Source: Beta vulgaris subsp. vulgaris (lineage: Eukaryota; Streptophyta; Magnoliopsida; Caryophyllales; Amaranthaceae). Taken from it: a stretch of 64,000 nt of DNA. Shown here piece after piece: positions 1 through 12,563 of the stretch. Where the stretch lies: the NCBI RefSeq assembly GCF_026745355.1, contig NC_079206.1:12891779-12955778 (forward strand), written 5' to 3'. A program made the translations under genes and the position numbers. The notes under the pieces are model-generated. The model was not told the DNA's origin. It made no database searches and saw nothing but the letters and a program-made list of their open reading frames with translations. Numbering within the stretch: position 1 is the stretch's first letter; each line of letters begins with the position of its first letter.

Positions 1-3000
1 AAAAACTAAGTATTTAAATAATACAAAGTAAAATGAAAAAACTAAAAAGACAATTGTTACAACTCACTGCCTAATTACAAAAAAATATAATAAAAACAAG
101 AAATTAAGAATCTGAAAAAAAAAATCCTAAAACAAAAATCTACATACAAATCTAAAAAAGGGAAAAAGTAAAGAAAATTCTACACCAAAAATTTACATTC
201 AAATATTTAAAAAATGAAAAAAAAACGAAAAAAAAAGAAACCAAAAAAAAAAAAAAAACAGATCTGATAATCGAAACTAGGAAGATGAACAACTTTGTAT
301 ATTTCAGTTTGCGCTGGTTGGACTCGAAAAAAAAAAGAAACGAAAAAAAAAAACAAATCTTCAACCAGACTCGACCGGCCGAGGAAAGACGAACAGCTTT
401 CGAACAACTTTCGAACAAATTTCAGGACCTTGGATGGTCACGGTCCACGAGCAACACGAAGTCACGAATGTCCATTCGTGCATCGAACCCAAACGACGCA
501 AACAGCCAGACGGCCGAAAAATCTTTTGAACGTCTGTGTTGAATTGAACGACGGCGAAGCCTGAGAAAATCATCGAACGCAAGCGCAAATTGAATGTTCG
601 TGTTGTTGCTGTGCTGCGAAGCCGAACGACGGCGAACAAAAATTTTGTGGAGCCTGAGAGAATTGTGAGAAGCAAACGACCATTAGAATTTCGAGTCTTA
701 GAGAGTTGTGAGAAGACGAACGGCCGAAACGACGCTTGTGAGAAGACGAACGCCGGTTGATTGGTGGAGATGGATGATGGAGTGCGTGTAACAGCCTACT
801 CGTTTAGTTGCTTAACCCATTCATAATTCCGCTCATAAACCCTTAGTTGAACATGAGTTAAGCATCTAACCAGAGTGGTGTTACTGAAACTACCTCCAAA
901 CACCAAGGGGGTATCTTAATGATATCATAATTAACTTACTTGATAATTAGCAAAAGAAAATAACTACCAACTATTACATCCTAATCTGAGAGATAACTAA
1001 ATCCAATTTAAGAAATTTACATAACCCAATAATAAGCAAACTATTTTTAAAAACAAAATAACTCAAAAGTCCAGCTTCCGTGCTTCATTTTTAACTACTT
1101 GAATCACACGCATACCCAAGTAAGAAATCCTTCCCACCTTTTCTTTCTTCCTGCAAATTAGGGGACTCTGTCCCCAACCATAGCAAAACATTCCACAATA
1201 TACTCAATCAGCAAGGCTGGTACACAAGCTCCGCTTATCACAAAAGAAATAGAAAAATAAAATGTGTATTTCCATAAAAGTGATAATTTTTTTTTACTTA
1301 TTACCATTACTAAAGATCTTACCAAACAGCTTCAAATCTTATTCAAATTGACTTACACAAATATACAAATGGTTGGGAATAGATATAAATAGATATACGA
1401 TCTACTTTAGACCCACATAAATTTGATTAGGGAAAGAGAACCTTATTAGAGAGATATAATTGTGTCCAACTGACGAGGGACGTCTCCCTTCTCTTATCAT
1501 TTCTGCTTGCAAGACTTTCAGGACATGTCCCAATACATATTCATATTCCTTATCATATTCCTTATCATTCACATAAACAAACATCACCGCTAAGCAGCTT
1601 CTTTCCCCAATCGATTCATATATACAAAATAAAAATCATCGTTCTTATACGGTTAATATACGTAACAAAACTTATTTAGAGAATTGATGAAAATCATTCT
1701 TTAACAAAGACTCTTTAGAACTAATCTCATCATGTGAAGTCCCCACTAAAAGAATAAAAGAATCTTTATTACAACAATTTATTTGATTTCAGGCTTTAAG
1801 GAAACGTTATATACTAGAGAGGGAAAATAAAAATAGTTCTTTCTTCGAAAACACTATGGATACCTAATTGTAAACTATTGATTTTTAAAGAAAAAATGAT
1901 TAAGTAAGTGAAGGTTGAGTATTATTCATCAAAAGTTCCTTTTCTTAAGGTAAAGTAAACTATACAAAGTTTTATGTGAAATTATGAAATTCGAAAGTAT
2001 AGTTTAAGATTGTTATTCAAAACTATTCCTTGAGAAGCACCTATTATTAGTAGGGTCTTATGTATCTAAATATTACTTTGATAGTATTATTACATTAATA
2101 AATAGACCTTGAAATCGAAACAATCCATTTTTGTTTCTTTTCCGATAAAAATATAATTTAATCGTTAAAAGTACTTAATCATCATGATTCAATAATTTTG
2201 ACTCCCATACTATTATATTAAGCTACTGTCCCTATATGTTATATTACTCAAAAATTCTTCTTAATAAAGTTCTTAACACTTTAGACAAAATTTAATCTCA
2301 ATTTGGTACTTAACTCAATTTTAGTTCTTAGGTACTTGTATCCACTAATTCTTATAATTAACTATAGCATAGCAACTGCCAGATTATGTATACTTTAATT
2401 AGAAACTTCATACAAAACAACTAGATACATATCCATGAATTATAATGTTCAAAAATCATGTTTTTGTGACAAACTAAGCATAAAACTAGTGGGAAACTTC
2501 ACATGCACTTGATTAGTCACCAAAAACAATAATTATCCAAATATATAATCATCATAAATCCACATACACACAACAATTTCGTAGCAATAATCACACACAA
2601 ACAATTTACAGAAATTTTTAACCAAAATTAAGTGTTTTAGTGTATTGCTTGTGTACCTTGCTTGCTTGCTAGCTTTTTCACTCCTAAACCTCCTTGAAAT
2701 CTTGATTCTCTACTGAACTTCTTAGTACCTATATCCAAAATGATATATCATCAATAATCTCATAAGAATACTCTCAAAAATCAACCCAAAGAATCAATTT
2801 TTCAACCATACATTACTTACCTCACCTACCTTTTTCTTCCCTTGACTTTGATTAATCTCCTTGGACCTTTGACTTCAAAAATTTTCTTCCCAATACCTAT
2901 TAGCAACTGAAATAACTAGATATCAACTTGCATGTAAATTTTGAGGAGTTTTTATGCAGCAATTTAGGAGAGGGAGACGAAGAACCAAAACTGGTTCCTA

Positions 3001-3659
3001 AAATCAGAATAGGCGAGTGAGAGAGAGAGGAAAAGAACTCTCTGGGACTTTCTGGTTTTCACTCTAAATGGAATGAAATTTCTACCCTAAGTTCCATCAT
3101 GTATTTAAGACACCCTCATGTAATTATTTTAAGCTTTGACGGAATTTACAAGGTCCAAATCTCTAATTCCCATAAAGGTGTGTTCTGAAATTTCTGAACA
3201 GTCCCCATTTAATGTTTTACCTTTGTTTACCCACTTAAGGCTTGGATATCCACTTGAAAATTTAACATAAACTCCCAATAATCCCATATTCATACCTAAT
3301 TCCTTTTCTCCTCTTGGATCCATCTCTTTTATTTTATTTAAATCATTTCTGACTAACCCGTTATTCGTGAATTCTATAAATAAATTATTTAATAATGTAT
3401 ACTTGTAACTAATAATGTAAAACAAATCTTAATCCTATTACTTGATATTGTATATTTAATAACCTTAAGAACGTTTATTAATTCTAATATTCCACTTATT
3501 CATGAAGGCTATTTTAGTGCGAGGAGAGAGAGGGGGGGGAGAATGGAGAGGGGAGATCGAGTGTGAGGAGAGAGAGAGGGGGAGAAGACCGTGTATGAGG
3601 AGAGAAGAAACAATGAGCGGCGCTTAAGTTGGATAATTGAAGTGAAAGGAAACCTAGTT
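1..3659. other. AT-rich intergenic DNA, no gene recognised
   Basis: No reading frame here has recognisable protein motifs. Long A-tracts lie at about 110-360. A GC-richer patch at about 440-760 repeats variants of CGAACGACGGCGAA and GTGAGAAGACGAACG, suggesting degenerate internal repeats. A purine-rich GA tract (GAGAGAGAGGGGG type) occupies about 3518-3610. Short frames such as 3129-3425 (-) have no family signature and were left out. The rest is unassigned. Confidence 0.5.
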
Positions 3660-3684
3660 GGGCTTCTTTTATTTTTAATTTCAA

Positions 3685-3957
3685 AAGTATATTGTTGCGG
3701 TTTTATGTGAAAATCGCAGCAATATGTCTAAATATTATTTTTTTAATATTGCTGCGGTTTTTGTTAGAAACCGCAACAATATTTTCGGTCAAATAGTCAA
3801 AAAAATTTCGCTGAAACTATATTGCTGCGATTTTCGTCCGAAACCGCAGCAATATGGTTATTTTATATTTTTCATTTTCTTTTTATGTAATATATTGCTG
3901 CGTATGGGTAAAACCGCAGCAATATCACCGCAGCAAATAACATTTATTCTACTAGTG
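3685..3957 (+). mobile_element. CACTA (En/Spm) transposon right end with hairpin subterminal repeats
   Basis: The segment ends in TTCTACTAGTG, the inverse of a CACTAGTAGAA terminus typical of CACTA elements. Just inside it are four consecutive imperfect hairpins built from ATTGCTGCGGTTT and its complement AAACCGCAGCAAT, near 3691-3725, 3747-3783, 3821-3856 and 3890-3927. Arrays of short inverted subterminal motifs are characteristic of CACTA ends, where they serve as transposase-binding sites. No matching CACTAGTAGAA left end was found to the left, so the element is truncated or its other end lies outside the window. A related end is at 57965-58041. Confidence 0.75.
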
Positions 3958-5435
3958 TATTAGTTGTAATTTTGGTTACTTACTATAAAACTTCTTATAG
4001 ATGAAACTCTAAGGATTGTTTTTTATCATTATTTTGCTTAGAACAAATAGCATAAAAGATTATGATAAACTAAATTGGTTTCCTACAAAGCATGATTAAG
4101 TAGATTTATTATAACCTTAGAGATGTAGTATGTTAAAAAAACTAAGGAAAAAAAAAAGGAAAAACGACCAAGGGTGTTCAAATTAATATCCAAATTAATT
4201 TAACATTGACGAACACACAATAAATACCTGGATCCAATAACACACAATTTAAATTAGAATTTTATGAATTATTAACTTTAATTATATATACCAAATTATA
4301 AACTCAAATCATAATTCATACTATCATGATAAATTGAATTAGAATAAAAATGAAAATGATGCAAAACAAATTTCTTTTATATTTCTCTAATGGACTCCAA
4401 ACAACATCTTCTCCTTTCACCAAACAAGATTATGTATGTTTATTTTAGTAGTTAAGACTCAAGAGACATTTCACCTTCTCCTATTTACTACTTCAACTCT
4501 CCTCCATTCCATCAAACATCTTGAATTGTGTGCATTCTTTCGTTCTTCCACCATCTCTCTGTTCTTCCTCTGCAATTACAAACCCACTACTTTTTCTCTC
4601 ATCCCCTTAGATCATAATTCATTTGTGGTGATGCGCTTACTCAAGCTGGTGGTGCTGCTAGCGATTTTGTTCTGCCACGGTTGTACATATGCATGTATTG
4701 CATGCGTTGCGCCAACCTGAGCTGATGTTGTATCATCGGCGACTTTTAGCTCTCTGATCTTCCTCTTCCATTTGTATTGTGTTGCAAGTGAATTTTCATC
4801 CATGAGATTATGAAATGTTGGTTGAGATTAGTTTCATCCCAAAATGTATCAAGATCTTCATCTTTTGGTTAAGATTTTCAGTTTTCAATGAGAATTTTGT
4901 TCATCTTTTTCCGTTATTCAAATTTGGTGCTTTTTTTACTCTACTATTTGAAATCTACTTGCAGCCACTACCAACACCGCTTTCGCCGCCATGCTTCTGC
5001 TCGTGTCTTTCTCTGTTCATGTCTTGCTCATTCATCTTTTTCATTGTATTTTCTCTCTCCTCTAAATTGGTATTTAGCTTGAAAATAATTCCATAACTGG
5101 TATTTGTGAAAATAATAACAATGACCGCTAAGATAATATTTGATTTGTTTCCTTAATTGATAAATGGTTGATTGATTCCTTTAGCTATTGTAGTTAATAT
5201 TATTTTCTTGATTGTTACACAATCGAAGGAATTAATTGATTATTTTTAAAAATTATTTTTAGCAATGCCATGTGGTATAAGCAAGAATTAGGTCGAAAAG
5301 TTGAGGGTGAAGGAGAACAGAGGAAGGTTGAGGTCTTGTCACTTAATTTATTTTTTAAAATGATTTTATCCTTTATTTTTCGTGAATTTCTTTTCTCACT
5401 TGCTTAGTTTTGTCTCACTTTCTACTTGGTTTGCA
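3958..5435. other. Intergenic DNA, no gene recognised
   Basis: AT-rich sequence with pyrimidine-rich stretches (about 4480-4600 and 4960-5080). Short frames at 4436-4720 and 4815-5096 (+) have hydrophobic or cysteine-containing translations but no family motif, and I do not call them genes. Nothing else is recognised. Confidence 0.4.
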
Positions 5436-6200
5436 CTTACCTCCCTCCCCTGATCCCCTTCTCTTGTATGTCCTCTACCCCCGTCCTACCCCTACCCTCC
5501 TACCCCCGACCCCCTCCTACCTCCCCTCCTACCCTTCCTACCCTCTACCCCCCATCCTACCCCTACCCCATCCTACCCTCTACCCTCCTACCCTCTATAC
5601 CTACCCCCCGTCTTACCCCGTACCCCCTACTACCCCTCCTTCCCCTCCTACCCCCGTCCTACCCTCTACCCCTTCCTAACCCCTACCCCCTCCTACCCCT
5701 CCTATCCTCTACCCCCCATCCTACCCCTACCCTCCTACCTCCCATCCTACCCCTACCCCCTCCTACCCTCTACCCCCCGTCCTACCCCTACCCTCCTACC
5801 TCCCATCCTACCCTCTACCCCTCCCACCCCTCCTACCCCCGTCCTACCCCTACTCTCCTACCCTCTACACCTACCCCCTCCTACCCCTCGTCTTACCCCC
5901 TACCCCCTCCTAACCCCGTCCTACCCTCTACCCCCTCCTACCCTTTACACCTACCCCCTCCTACCCCCGTCCTACCCTCTACCCCTCCTATCCCCTACCC
6001 CCTCCTACCTCTACCCCGTCCTACCCTCTACCCCTCCTACCCCCTACCCCTCTCCCCGCGCTCCCCTCGGCCCTAATCCTCCCTCTCCTTCCATCCCCGA
6101 CCCCCATTCTCTCCCATCCCCTGCCCCCTCGACACCCCCCCCCTTTATCCTCATCCTCTTTCTCGACTCTCCTCGACCCCCATCCTCCCTCTTTCTCCTT
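5436..6200. repeat. C-rich minisatellite, CCCCTCCTACCCC type
   Basis: About 0.75 kb of degenerate tandem repeat made of CTACCCC, CCTCCTACC and CTACCCCGTC words on the plus strand. It reads as GGGGTAGG on the minus strand, so it belongs to the same family as the large array at 40549-44312 but in the opposite orientation. The Pro/Ser/Tyr/Leu-rich open frames across it (for example 5426-6076) are a by-product of a stop-poor repeat. Towards 6060-6200 the unit decays into CCTCTCC-rich sequence. Confidence 0.9.
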
Positions 6201-6724
6201 TCCCTATTATTTGTGCTGCAGAGATATATGAACAGGGAAAAAATGGCTCTATCTTAAGACATACCTTCTCATATTTACGGACATGATACAAAAAATAAAT
6301 AGAAAGAATTATTTGCCCCACAAGCAAAAAAAAATATTATAAGAAAAATACTATAAGATGGATCAAATAAAAGAAACAAAAATAAGTGGAAGAAGTTGAT
6401 CATAAGATTACCCAATATAAAACGGAATTAGATAACCTGGTACAATGATTTTAACTCAATCTCAGTAAGCTAGAATATCAAATGTTCCAATGTAAGCAAG
6501 TAGATGAACATCAAAAAAAAAAAGAAAAAGAAAGAGCAACATCACTCAAATTTGCAGAAGACCGTGAAAGGTCTCCAACAAAAAAAAATTGTGACAGATA
6601 ATTCAGCTACAGTTCTCAGATATATAGAAGAACATTCAGCTACAGTTCTTTAGGTTTAAGAAACGGAAAAGTTGAAACAGGTAACACGAAATTGATAAGT
6701 GAGTCTCTAGACCATATCATACCA

Positions 6725-8110
6725 TCACCAGATACATATTTTTCACGAAAGAGTTAGCTTAACTATGTATGTGGACTAACCACTGACAGAGCTTGGAATG
6801 GATACGGAGACACCACATACATTTTTTTTTTTTAAATACACCTGAAGCAATATGCACCAAATATTCAAAACTAATATAGTTATATATCCAAGAAGCAAAA
6901 GAGTTGAGTTTTCTAATCCACCAGCGTTGAACCTCAAAATCATATGGGATACACAATATTATGAGTTGTATGTGTCATTATCAAAATCATTATTATCGAA
7001 TACTTATCAAAATCAATCTGCAACAGAAAAATATGTACCCAACACAAAACAACTAATGAATACTTAACACGACACGATATAAGTATCGGATACTAAAAAA
7101 TCACTATTATCGGATAGCAAAGAAAACCAGAATCACAAACATATATTCTTATCGAATTTATGATTTCCTGGCAATGCAGAATTAGGTAGAACATATGAAA
7201 ACCGACGACATGATTATATTACTAAACATCATAGACCGAATCACGAACATATGTTAAATTTCCAATAATTCTGAAACATTTACAGCGTAACATTTACACT
7301 GTGATCAAACAAAAAATCTATTTACCTATGTAAGACAAAAACAAATTCTGTTTTTTAGGTTTCACTAACACGATATTGATTAGATTTCCATAACTCACAA
7401 AGACACCCCAAGCTTAAATCGAATGGGAGGTCCAATAACTCACAAAGACACCACCAACACTTCTCAAATTTGTAGAAGTGTAACATTTACAGTGTGATTA
7501 AACCAAAAATCTATTTACTTATGGAAGACACAAAACAAATTCTGAAACACGGAACCCCCGATTCCAGCCATTTTCAGGCTTCACTAACACGATATTGATT
7601 AGGTTTCCATAACTCACAAAGACACCCCCAAGCTTAAATCAAACAAGAGGTCTCATAACACTAGAATACATATTTTTCACGAAAGCGTTGGCTGAAGTAA
7701 AAATGAAAAGATGAACTATGTATGTGGACCTCAACCATAAGAGAAGGTAAAAAAAGATACCAGCACCTGAAAATTACTGATAGACATTCAGTTTTTTTTA
7801 AATTATTTTTTTTTTTCAAATATGCACCTGAATATCAATGAACCTAATGACAAATGGGATATACACAGCCACAAGATTACAACTGACAAGAAAGGAAAGC
7901 ACAAGACCAGTGGAGATAGTATTGACCCACAACCACAACACTACAACGCGAACCTGGTTCAGTTCACATAATACTATGAGCCAAGAAATAGAACTGAAAG
8001 GATCAAGACGAACCTGAAGCATATATCTCTGCACCACAAAGAATATATCTCTGAAGGATCAAGAACAACCTGGTTCAGTTCATTATCTTGTTGAGTGAGG
8101 ACACTAAAGT
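6725..8110. repeat. Diverged tandem duplication, unit about 0.9 kb, with inner duplications
   Basis: Sequence around 6727-6860 (CATATTTTTCACGAAAG..., ACTATGTATGTGGAC, a T-tract, then CACCTGAA) recurs at about 7667-7835. Inside, 7288-7428 recurs at about 7480-7650, including AACACGATATTGATTAG and CACAAAGACACC...AAGCTTAAATC. Blocks of 6950-7320 also recur at 21400-21830, and partly at 11620-11720, for example ATATGTACCCAACACAA. No coding content is recognised; this is a locally amplified noncoding repeat. Confidence 0.6.
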
Positions 8111-8505
8111 AACACCACAAAGAATATATCTCTGCACTACAAAGCTACCCTACTGTGGAGCATGAAGCAGAAATCACATAGCACCATAGTACGGCATACG
8201 ACCAATCGAATATCAGAAGCGGAAAATAGACCATAAAATCGCTCCCCAAAAGAGAACAATAGAAGAGTGAACCAAGCTAAAGATTGCCGCCACTCTCACA
8301 TGACAATCTTGAGGAGTTCCCACATATGACAAATTTCCTGCCAGACAAAAAACAAATCATAATTTACACTTAACCACAAATACTTCACTTTGCTACCAAG
8401 CATAGATAAACACAGACCTTTCAGTACATAAATATAGAAAGAAAACACTAGAATCTCAAAAGGACACATCAAAAGTAGATTACAAGATAATCATATAAAC
8501 ATGAG

Positions 8506-9518
8506 CAGTGGCGTATCCAGGAATTCTACCATATGGGTTCGTAGTCTCACAAAAAATAAACTACATTCATTTACTTAAAAAAGTCAATGCATTAATTCAG
8601 ATCTAAAATTACAATAGCTAAATAAATTTTTTTTTTGACAGGATAGCTAAATAAAATGTTAATTTATTACATTACATTGATAAAAAATTACAAAAGCATT
8701 TTAAACCCGCACGTCGGTGGGGGATTCATGATTCCAGATGATGGGTAGCGTAATTTCACAATACTTTCGAGTCCAAAAACCTCATTCACTATTCACTAAG
8801 AAACTAACAACCATTCACTAATAAATTCAGTAACATATCATACCCAAATATTGAACCATTCATTCACTAATAATACATTCCTTATGATTTCTACAATTAC
8901 ATGGCAATAATTCATTCACAAACAACCATTCAATCACTAATAAACAATGCAAGATAGCAGTAGCAAGCTGCTCTGTTTTGCTTGAGTTAATTATACGAAA
9001 AAAATATATATATCATTCACTAACAATCAACTATCCAATTTCCAACTAAGCTATTAACCATCACAAAAAAATTCTTAAACTAACAATCCATTAATGAGTT
9101 CTGTTCACTAATAATCCAATATCATTCCCAAATTTACAAAGGACTACAATTTATAATTTTAGAAAGTGGAGAAAATGAGCATCATAGAAGTCCGTTGGAC
9201 TTTGGAGGCAGCAAGTCAAGATTTAAGAATAAGAGGAAGTTTTTAGAATTCAGATAAAACAAAAGAAAAGGTAAATAAAAAAAAGAGTTATAGTTTGCTG
9301 GGAGTCGAACAATCGCCGCTTCCAAACGAAGCGAATTGAGTTGAAGATCAAAACCATCCTACCACTGTTGGCTTCCATGATATATTTCACACGCGAAAGA
9401 TATATTACTCATTTCAGAATTTTTTAATTTAGAAAAAAAAAAAGAAAACTACACAATTTTTTTCCAAAAATCATTGGGTTCAACTGAACCCAGTGAACCC
9501 ATAGTAAATCCGCCCCTG
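8506..9518. mobile_element. Non-autonomous hAT transposon with perfect 8-bp target duplication
   Basis: The left end begins CAGTGGCG; the right end read inward begins CAGGGGCGG. Both are typical plant hAT termini, and both are followed by a short ATGGGTTC word. The 8 bp on each side are identical (AACATGAG at 8498-8505 and 9519-9526), the TSD length expected for hAT. The 1.0-kb interior has no transposase. Around 9300-9375 the minus strand has tRNA-like promoter words (AGTGGTAGGATGG followed by GTTCGACTCCC), suggesting a SINE- or tRNA-derived piece inside. Confidence 0.88.
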
Positions 9519-9526
9519 AACATGAG

Positions 9527-10107
9527 GCATGACCTAAACACCATAGGTTAGATAGCAAACTTAAGTTAAGGACAACCAACTTCTCAACCAATAATTTCAT
9601 GTTCCAAGATACAAAATTGTCCAAGAAAAAGTCAAAAGAGTCTGAACAAAGGGAAATAAACAGAGGGGAAAACATCAAGAGTAATCTGAAGACCTCACAA
9701 AGCGCTTAGACGGACACACTGGTAGAATAATATCCCACCCACACCATACCACAATGTCAGAGATAATGCATCCATAATTGTTCTTTTTTACAAGACAAGA
9801 TTACAAAGTCCAACAAAAAAACATTATGGATGAAAAAATTGAAATCCGACATTAATAGAGTATTTAGTCACATTATTTAAAGGCGACCAAATCTCTTAGT
9901 CACCAGAACATATAGTGTTGTCAAGATTTTGCAGCTAGGCTCAAACTAATATCTCACCCCAAAACATGAGCATGTTAGATAGCAAGTTCAGACACCAATA
10001 TTCAAATCCAGAGAACCTATTTACCAAAATACAAGCCTTTGAAAAGGAAAGATTGTACAATATGACTGACTCCACATAATAAATGACCGGCATATCCAAA
10101 ACACCTA
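9527..10107. other. Intergenic DNA, no gene recognised
   Basis: AT-rich sequence between two transposons. No frame with recognisable motifs, no RNA gene and no terminal repeats were seen. Confidence 0.4.
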
Positions 10108-10518
10108 GGCCCTGTTTGGCACTAGCGTTTGAGATAGCGGTTAGCGGTTGGACAAGATTGAAACGCTACTTAAGAAAATTATGAGTGTTTGGTAAGGTAG
10201 TGGTTGTAGTAGCGGGTAGCAGTTGGAGTAGATTATAAGTAACGGTTGTGGAACGTTACTATAAGTAACGTTTGAGGTTTAGATGTAGCGGTCTACGAAA
10301 TAAATCCTATATAATTGCATAAGATAGAATTATTAACCAATTTTTTTTTATATTTTACAATTCCAACAGCTACTTTTGTCAAACACTTCTAATTAAACAA
10401 CTAATTTAATCGCTGACCGCTGACAGCTACTAGTAGACAGCTAGCAGCTACCCCCAACCGTTACAGCTACTCCAACCGCTAACAGCTACTAGAACCGCTA
10501 GTTTTGCCAAACATGCCC
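10108..10518. mobile_element. PIF/Harbinger-like MITE with CTA target duplication
   Basis: The left end GGCCCTGTTTGGCA and the inverted right end GGGCATGTTTGGCA match at 12 of 14 positions. The flanks are CTA on both sides (10105-10107 and 10519-10521), a 3-bp duplication as in PIF/Harbinger. Inside are repeats of TAGCGGTTAGCGG on the left and their complements AACCGCTAACAGCTACT on the right, so most of the 411 bp is self-complementary. No coding capacity. A hAT origin is an alternative because the outer CTAG is also shared. Confidence 0.7.
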
Positions 10519-10774
10519 CTAGTCACTATTGTAGAAACATGAACGTGGACAATGGGAGAAACCTTCACAGCAAAACAAATCTCTGCAACTACCAAGTCTA
10601 TGCTGCAAGCTGGACAAGTCACGACACTGACAACACTAAGGCCATCATTAGCCCAAAAATATGAGAAGTTGCAAGCGGATCAAACAACTAAACCTAATCT
10701 TGCAGGAAACATACATTTCTTACTATTAAACTTCAATCCAGCAAGACAAGAATAACATAATGGACATCAATATG

Positions 10775-11128
10775 ATATTTTTTTGGACTTGGACCGGACC
10801 GGAAAAATACCGGTTCGGTCCAAGACCCATGTTGGACCGAAATTTATATTTTTAAAAATAGTTCTTTTTTTATTTTATTTAAATATATATGTATAAACTA
10901 AATACATTAATAATTAATAATTTTAATGATAATAATCCTAAAATAATAAAATAGTAGATGCTATCAACTTCTTTTAACTTCTTTTAGCCGATCAACTTTA
11001 TTTAAAATAATAGCAATTCCGGTCCAACCGGTCGGGACCGGAATTTTTCGAGTTTGGACCACACCGGACCGGAAACTAGGAATCAGGTTCTTTTGCGGAC
11101 CAGTCCAGGTCCTTGCCCAGCTCTACAT
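10775..11128. mobile_element. Probable hAT-type MITE remnant with GGACCGG repeats
   Basis: Dispersed GGACCGGACCGG and GGTCCAACCGGTC words flank an AT-rich core. The right border TTGCCCAGCTCTA is, inverted, TAGAGCTGGGCAA, a common plant hAT-like terminus. I could not find a convincing left terminus or target duplication, so only the family resemblance supports this. Confidence 0.4.
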
Positions 11129-11507
11129 ACAACATATCAAACCTGTAATTTTATGACCGAAATTACCAATAGTATTTTATTACACTAACTTCCATTATGT
11201 TTAGAATGAACCGTCCAACAGATCCAAGACAACAATCCTCTAGCTACTTTATCATTTCTACAAACTGAACTCGCCATAACAAATCAAACAAAACACATAA
11301 TATTAATATATTATCAATGTAATAGGATGATCGGACGCGAACTAGAGGAAGTTAAAAGAGACAGAGACAAGTAATTCTAGATTATTTAAAAGTAACAAAG
11401 CAATAACGAAAAAGAAACATCCTAATCAGTAGGGTAGAAGGCGCTCCAGCAACTCCTTCAGCATTACGATTCAACTGCCAAAGTGTTCATAACTATTCAG
11501 AACCAAG
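11129..11507. other. Intergenic DNA, no gene recognised
   Basis: AT-rich sequence with no recognised coding, RNA or mobile-element signature. Confidence 0.4.
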
Positions 11508-11807
11508 ACCACATATGAAAATAAAGAACTAGTTATATTCCCAAAGATCAAACTGATGAAACATGCATTGTGCAGAAGTAGCAGAACTGAAGCCTCATTG
11601 ACAAACTACTTACCATATCATAATCAATTTGCAACAGAAAAGTATGTACCCAACACAAAACAACTTTGTCAATAAAATGAAAACCTAACACGACACAAAT
11701 CCTTGATAGAGAAAGATAACGATATAACATGATATCACCAAGACCACATATGAAGATCAACAACAAATTATATTCCGAAAGATTAAACTGATGAAACATG
11801 GAACTGT
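11508..11807. repeat. Tandem noncoding repeat units split by an LTR insertion
   Basis: A unit of about 230 bp begins GACCACATATGAA near 11510 and again near 11744. The first copy runs through AAACTGATGAAACATG into GTGCAGAAGTAGC. The second reaches AAACATGGAACTGT at 11807, where the long LTR begins, and resumes at 21349 with ACTGTGCAGAAGTAGC. The upstream copy is therefore an empty-site paralogue that validates the insertion boundaries. Further related sequence continues to about 21830. No coding content recognised. Confidence 0.75.
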
Positions 11808-11922
11808 TGTAACGCCCCGACTTCTAAGCATCACTATTAGGTTAATTAATTACAAAGATTAGCAGCGGAAGACCTTCCTAGCTTAGTCGGTGCGTCACTG
11901 CCGTACTCTCCATACAGGCAAA

Positions 11923-12070
11923 GCCACCGAGGACGTTGTCCCCTATTAGGTGGCATATAATGCCATAATGCGGGTGCCACCGAGAACATTGTCCCCCATC
12001 AGAAGATGGCATATAATGCCATAATGCGGGTGCCACCGAGGACGTTGTCCCCCATCAGAAGGTGGCGTTG
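11923..12070. repeat. Tandem repeat, about 56-bp unit
   Basis: The block GCCACCGAGGACGTTGTCCC...GGTGGCATATAATGCCATAATGCGG occurs about 2.5 times, with small substitutions between copies. It lies inside the long LTR. TGGCATATAATGCCA within each unit is a short palindrome. Confidence 0.8.
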
Positions 12071-12234
12071 CCGCCAGATAACATAATGACACGTGCACGG
12101 CCTATGGAAAATATAGTACTGCCATTCACCATCTTTCACTTTCATTTATCATATTTTGTTTCTTTTGAGTAGTTTGCAGAAATCATAATTAAGTCATTTC
12201 ATAACGTCATCAAATCATTTAATAAACATTTCAT

Positions 12235-12563
12235 ATCCCGCACACCATATAAAACATAGCATAAGCATTATATAAAAGCACCATAAAACGTAGTTGGAAG
12301 GGGAGTGCGGGTGTTAGCAGTAGACGTTACATAGTCGCACATTTTATATCCCGCACACCATATGAAACATAGCATAAACATTATATAAAATCACCATGAA
12401 ACGTAGTTGGAAGGGGAGTGCGGGTGTTAGCAGTAGACGTTACATAGTCACACATTTTATATCCCGCACACCATATAAAACATAGCATAAACATTATATA
12501 AAAACAAAAGCATCACAAAACGTAGTTGGAAGGGGAGTGCGGGTGTTAGCAGTAGACGTTACC
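12235..12563. repeat. Three tandem copies of a 113-bp unit
   Basis: ATCCCGCACACCATAT recurs at 12235, 12348 and 12461, a constant period of 113 bp. Each copy carries CGTAGTTGGAAGGGGAGTGC and GTTAGCAGTAGACGTTAC. Copies differ by only a few bases, so the amplification is recent relative to the host LTR. No protein is suggested. Confidence 0.9.

Noticed and set aside
3129..3425. 98-codon minus-strand frame as a gene
   Set aside because: No family motif, high Lys/Asn/Ile content typical of AT-rich noncoding DNA.
5426..6076. 216-codon Pro/Ser/Tyr/Leu-rich open frame resembling an extensin-like protein
   Set aside because: It exists in more than one frame and follows the C-rich minisatellite exactly. 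There is no signal peptide and no SPPPP pattern; stop-poor repeats give such frames by chance.
9300..9375. tRNA gene on the minus strand
   Set aside because: A- and B-box-like words are present but no cloverleaf with an acceptor stem and anticodon arm could be drawn; it lies inside a hAT element.
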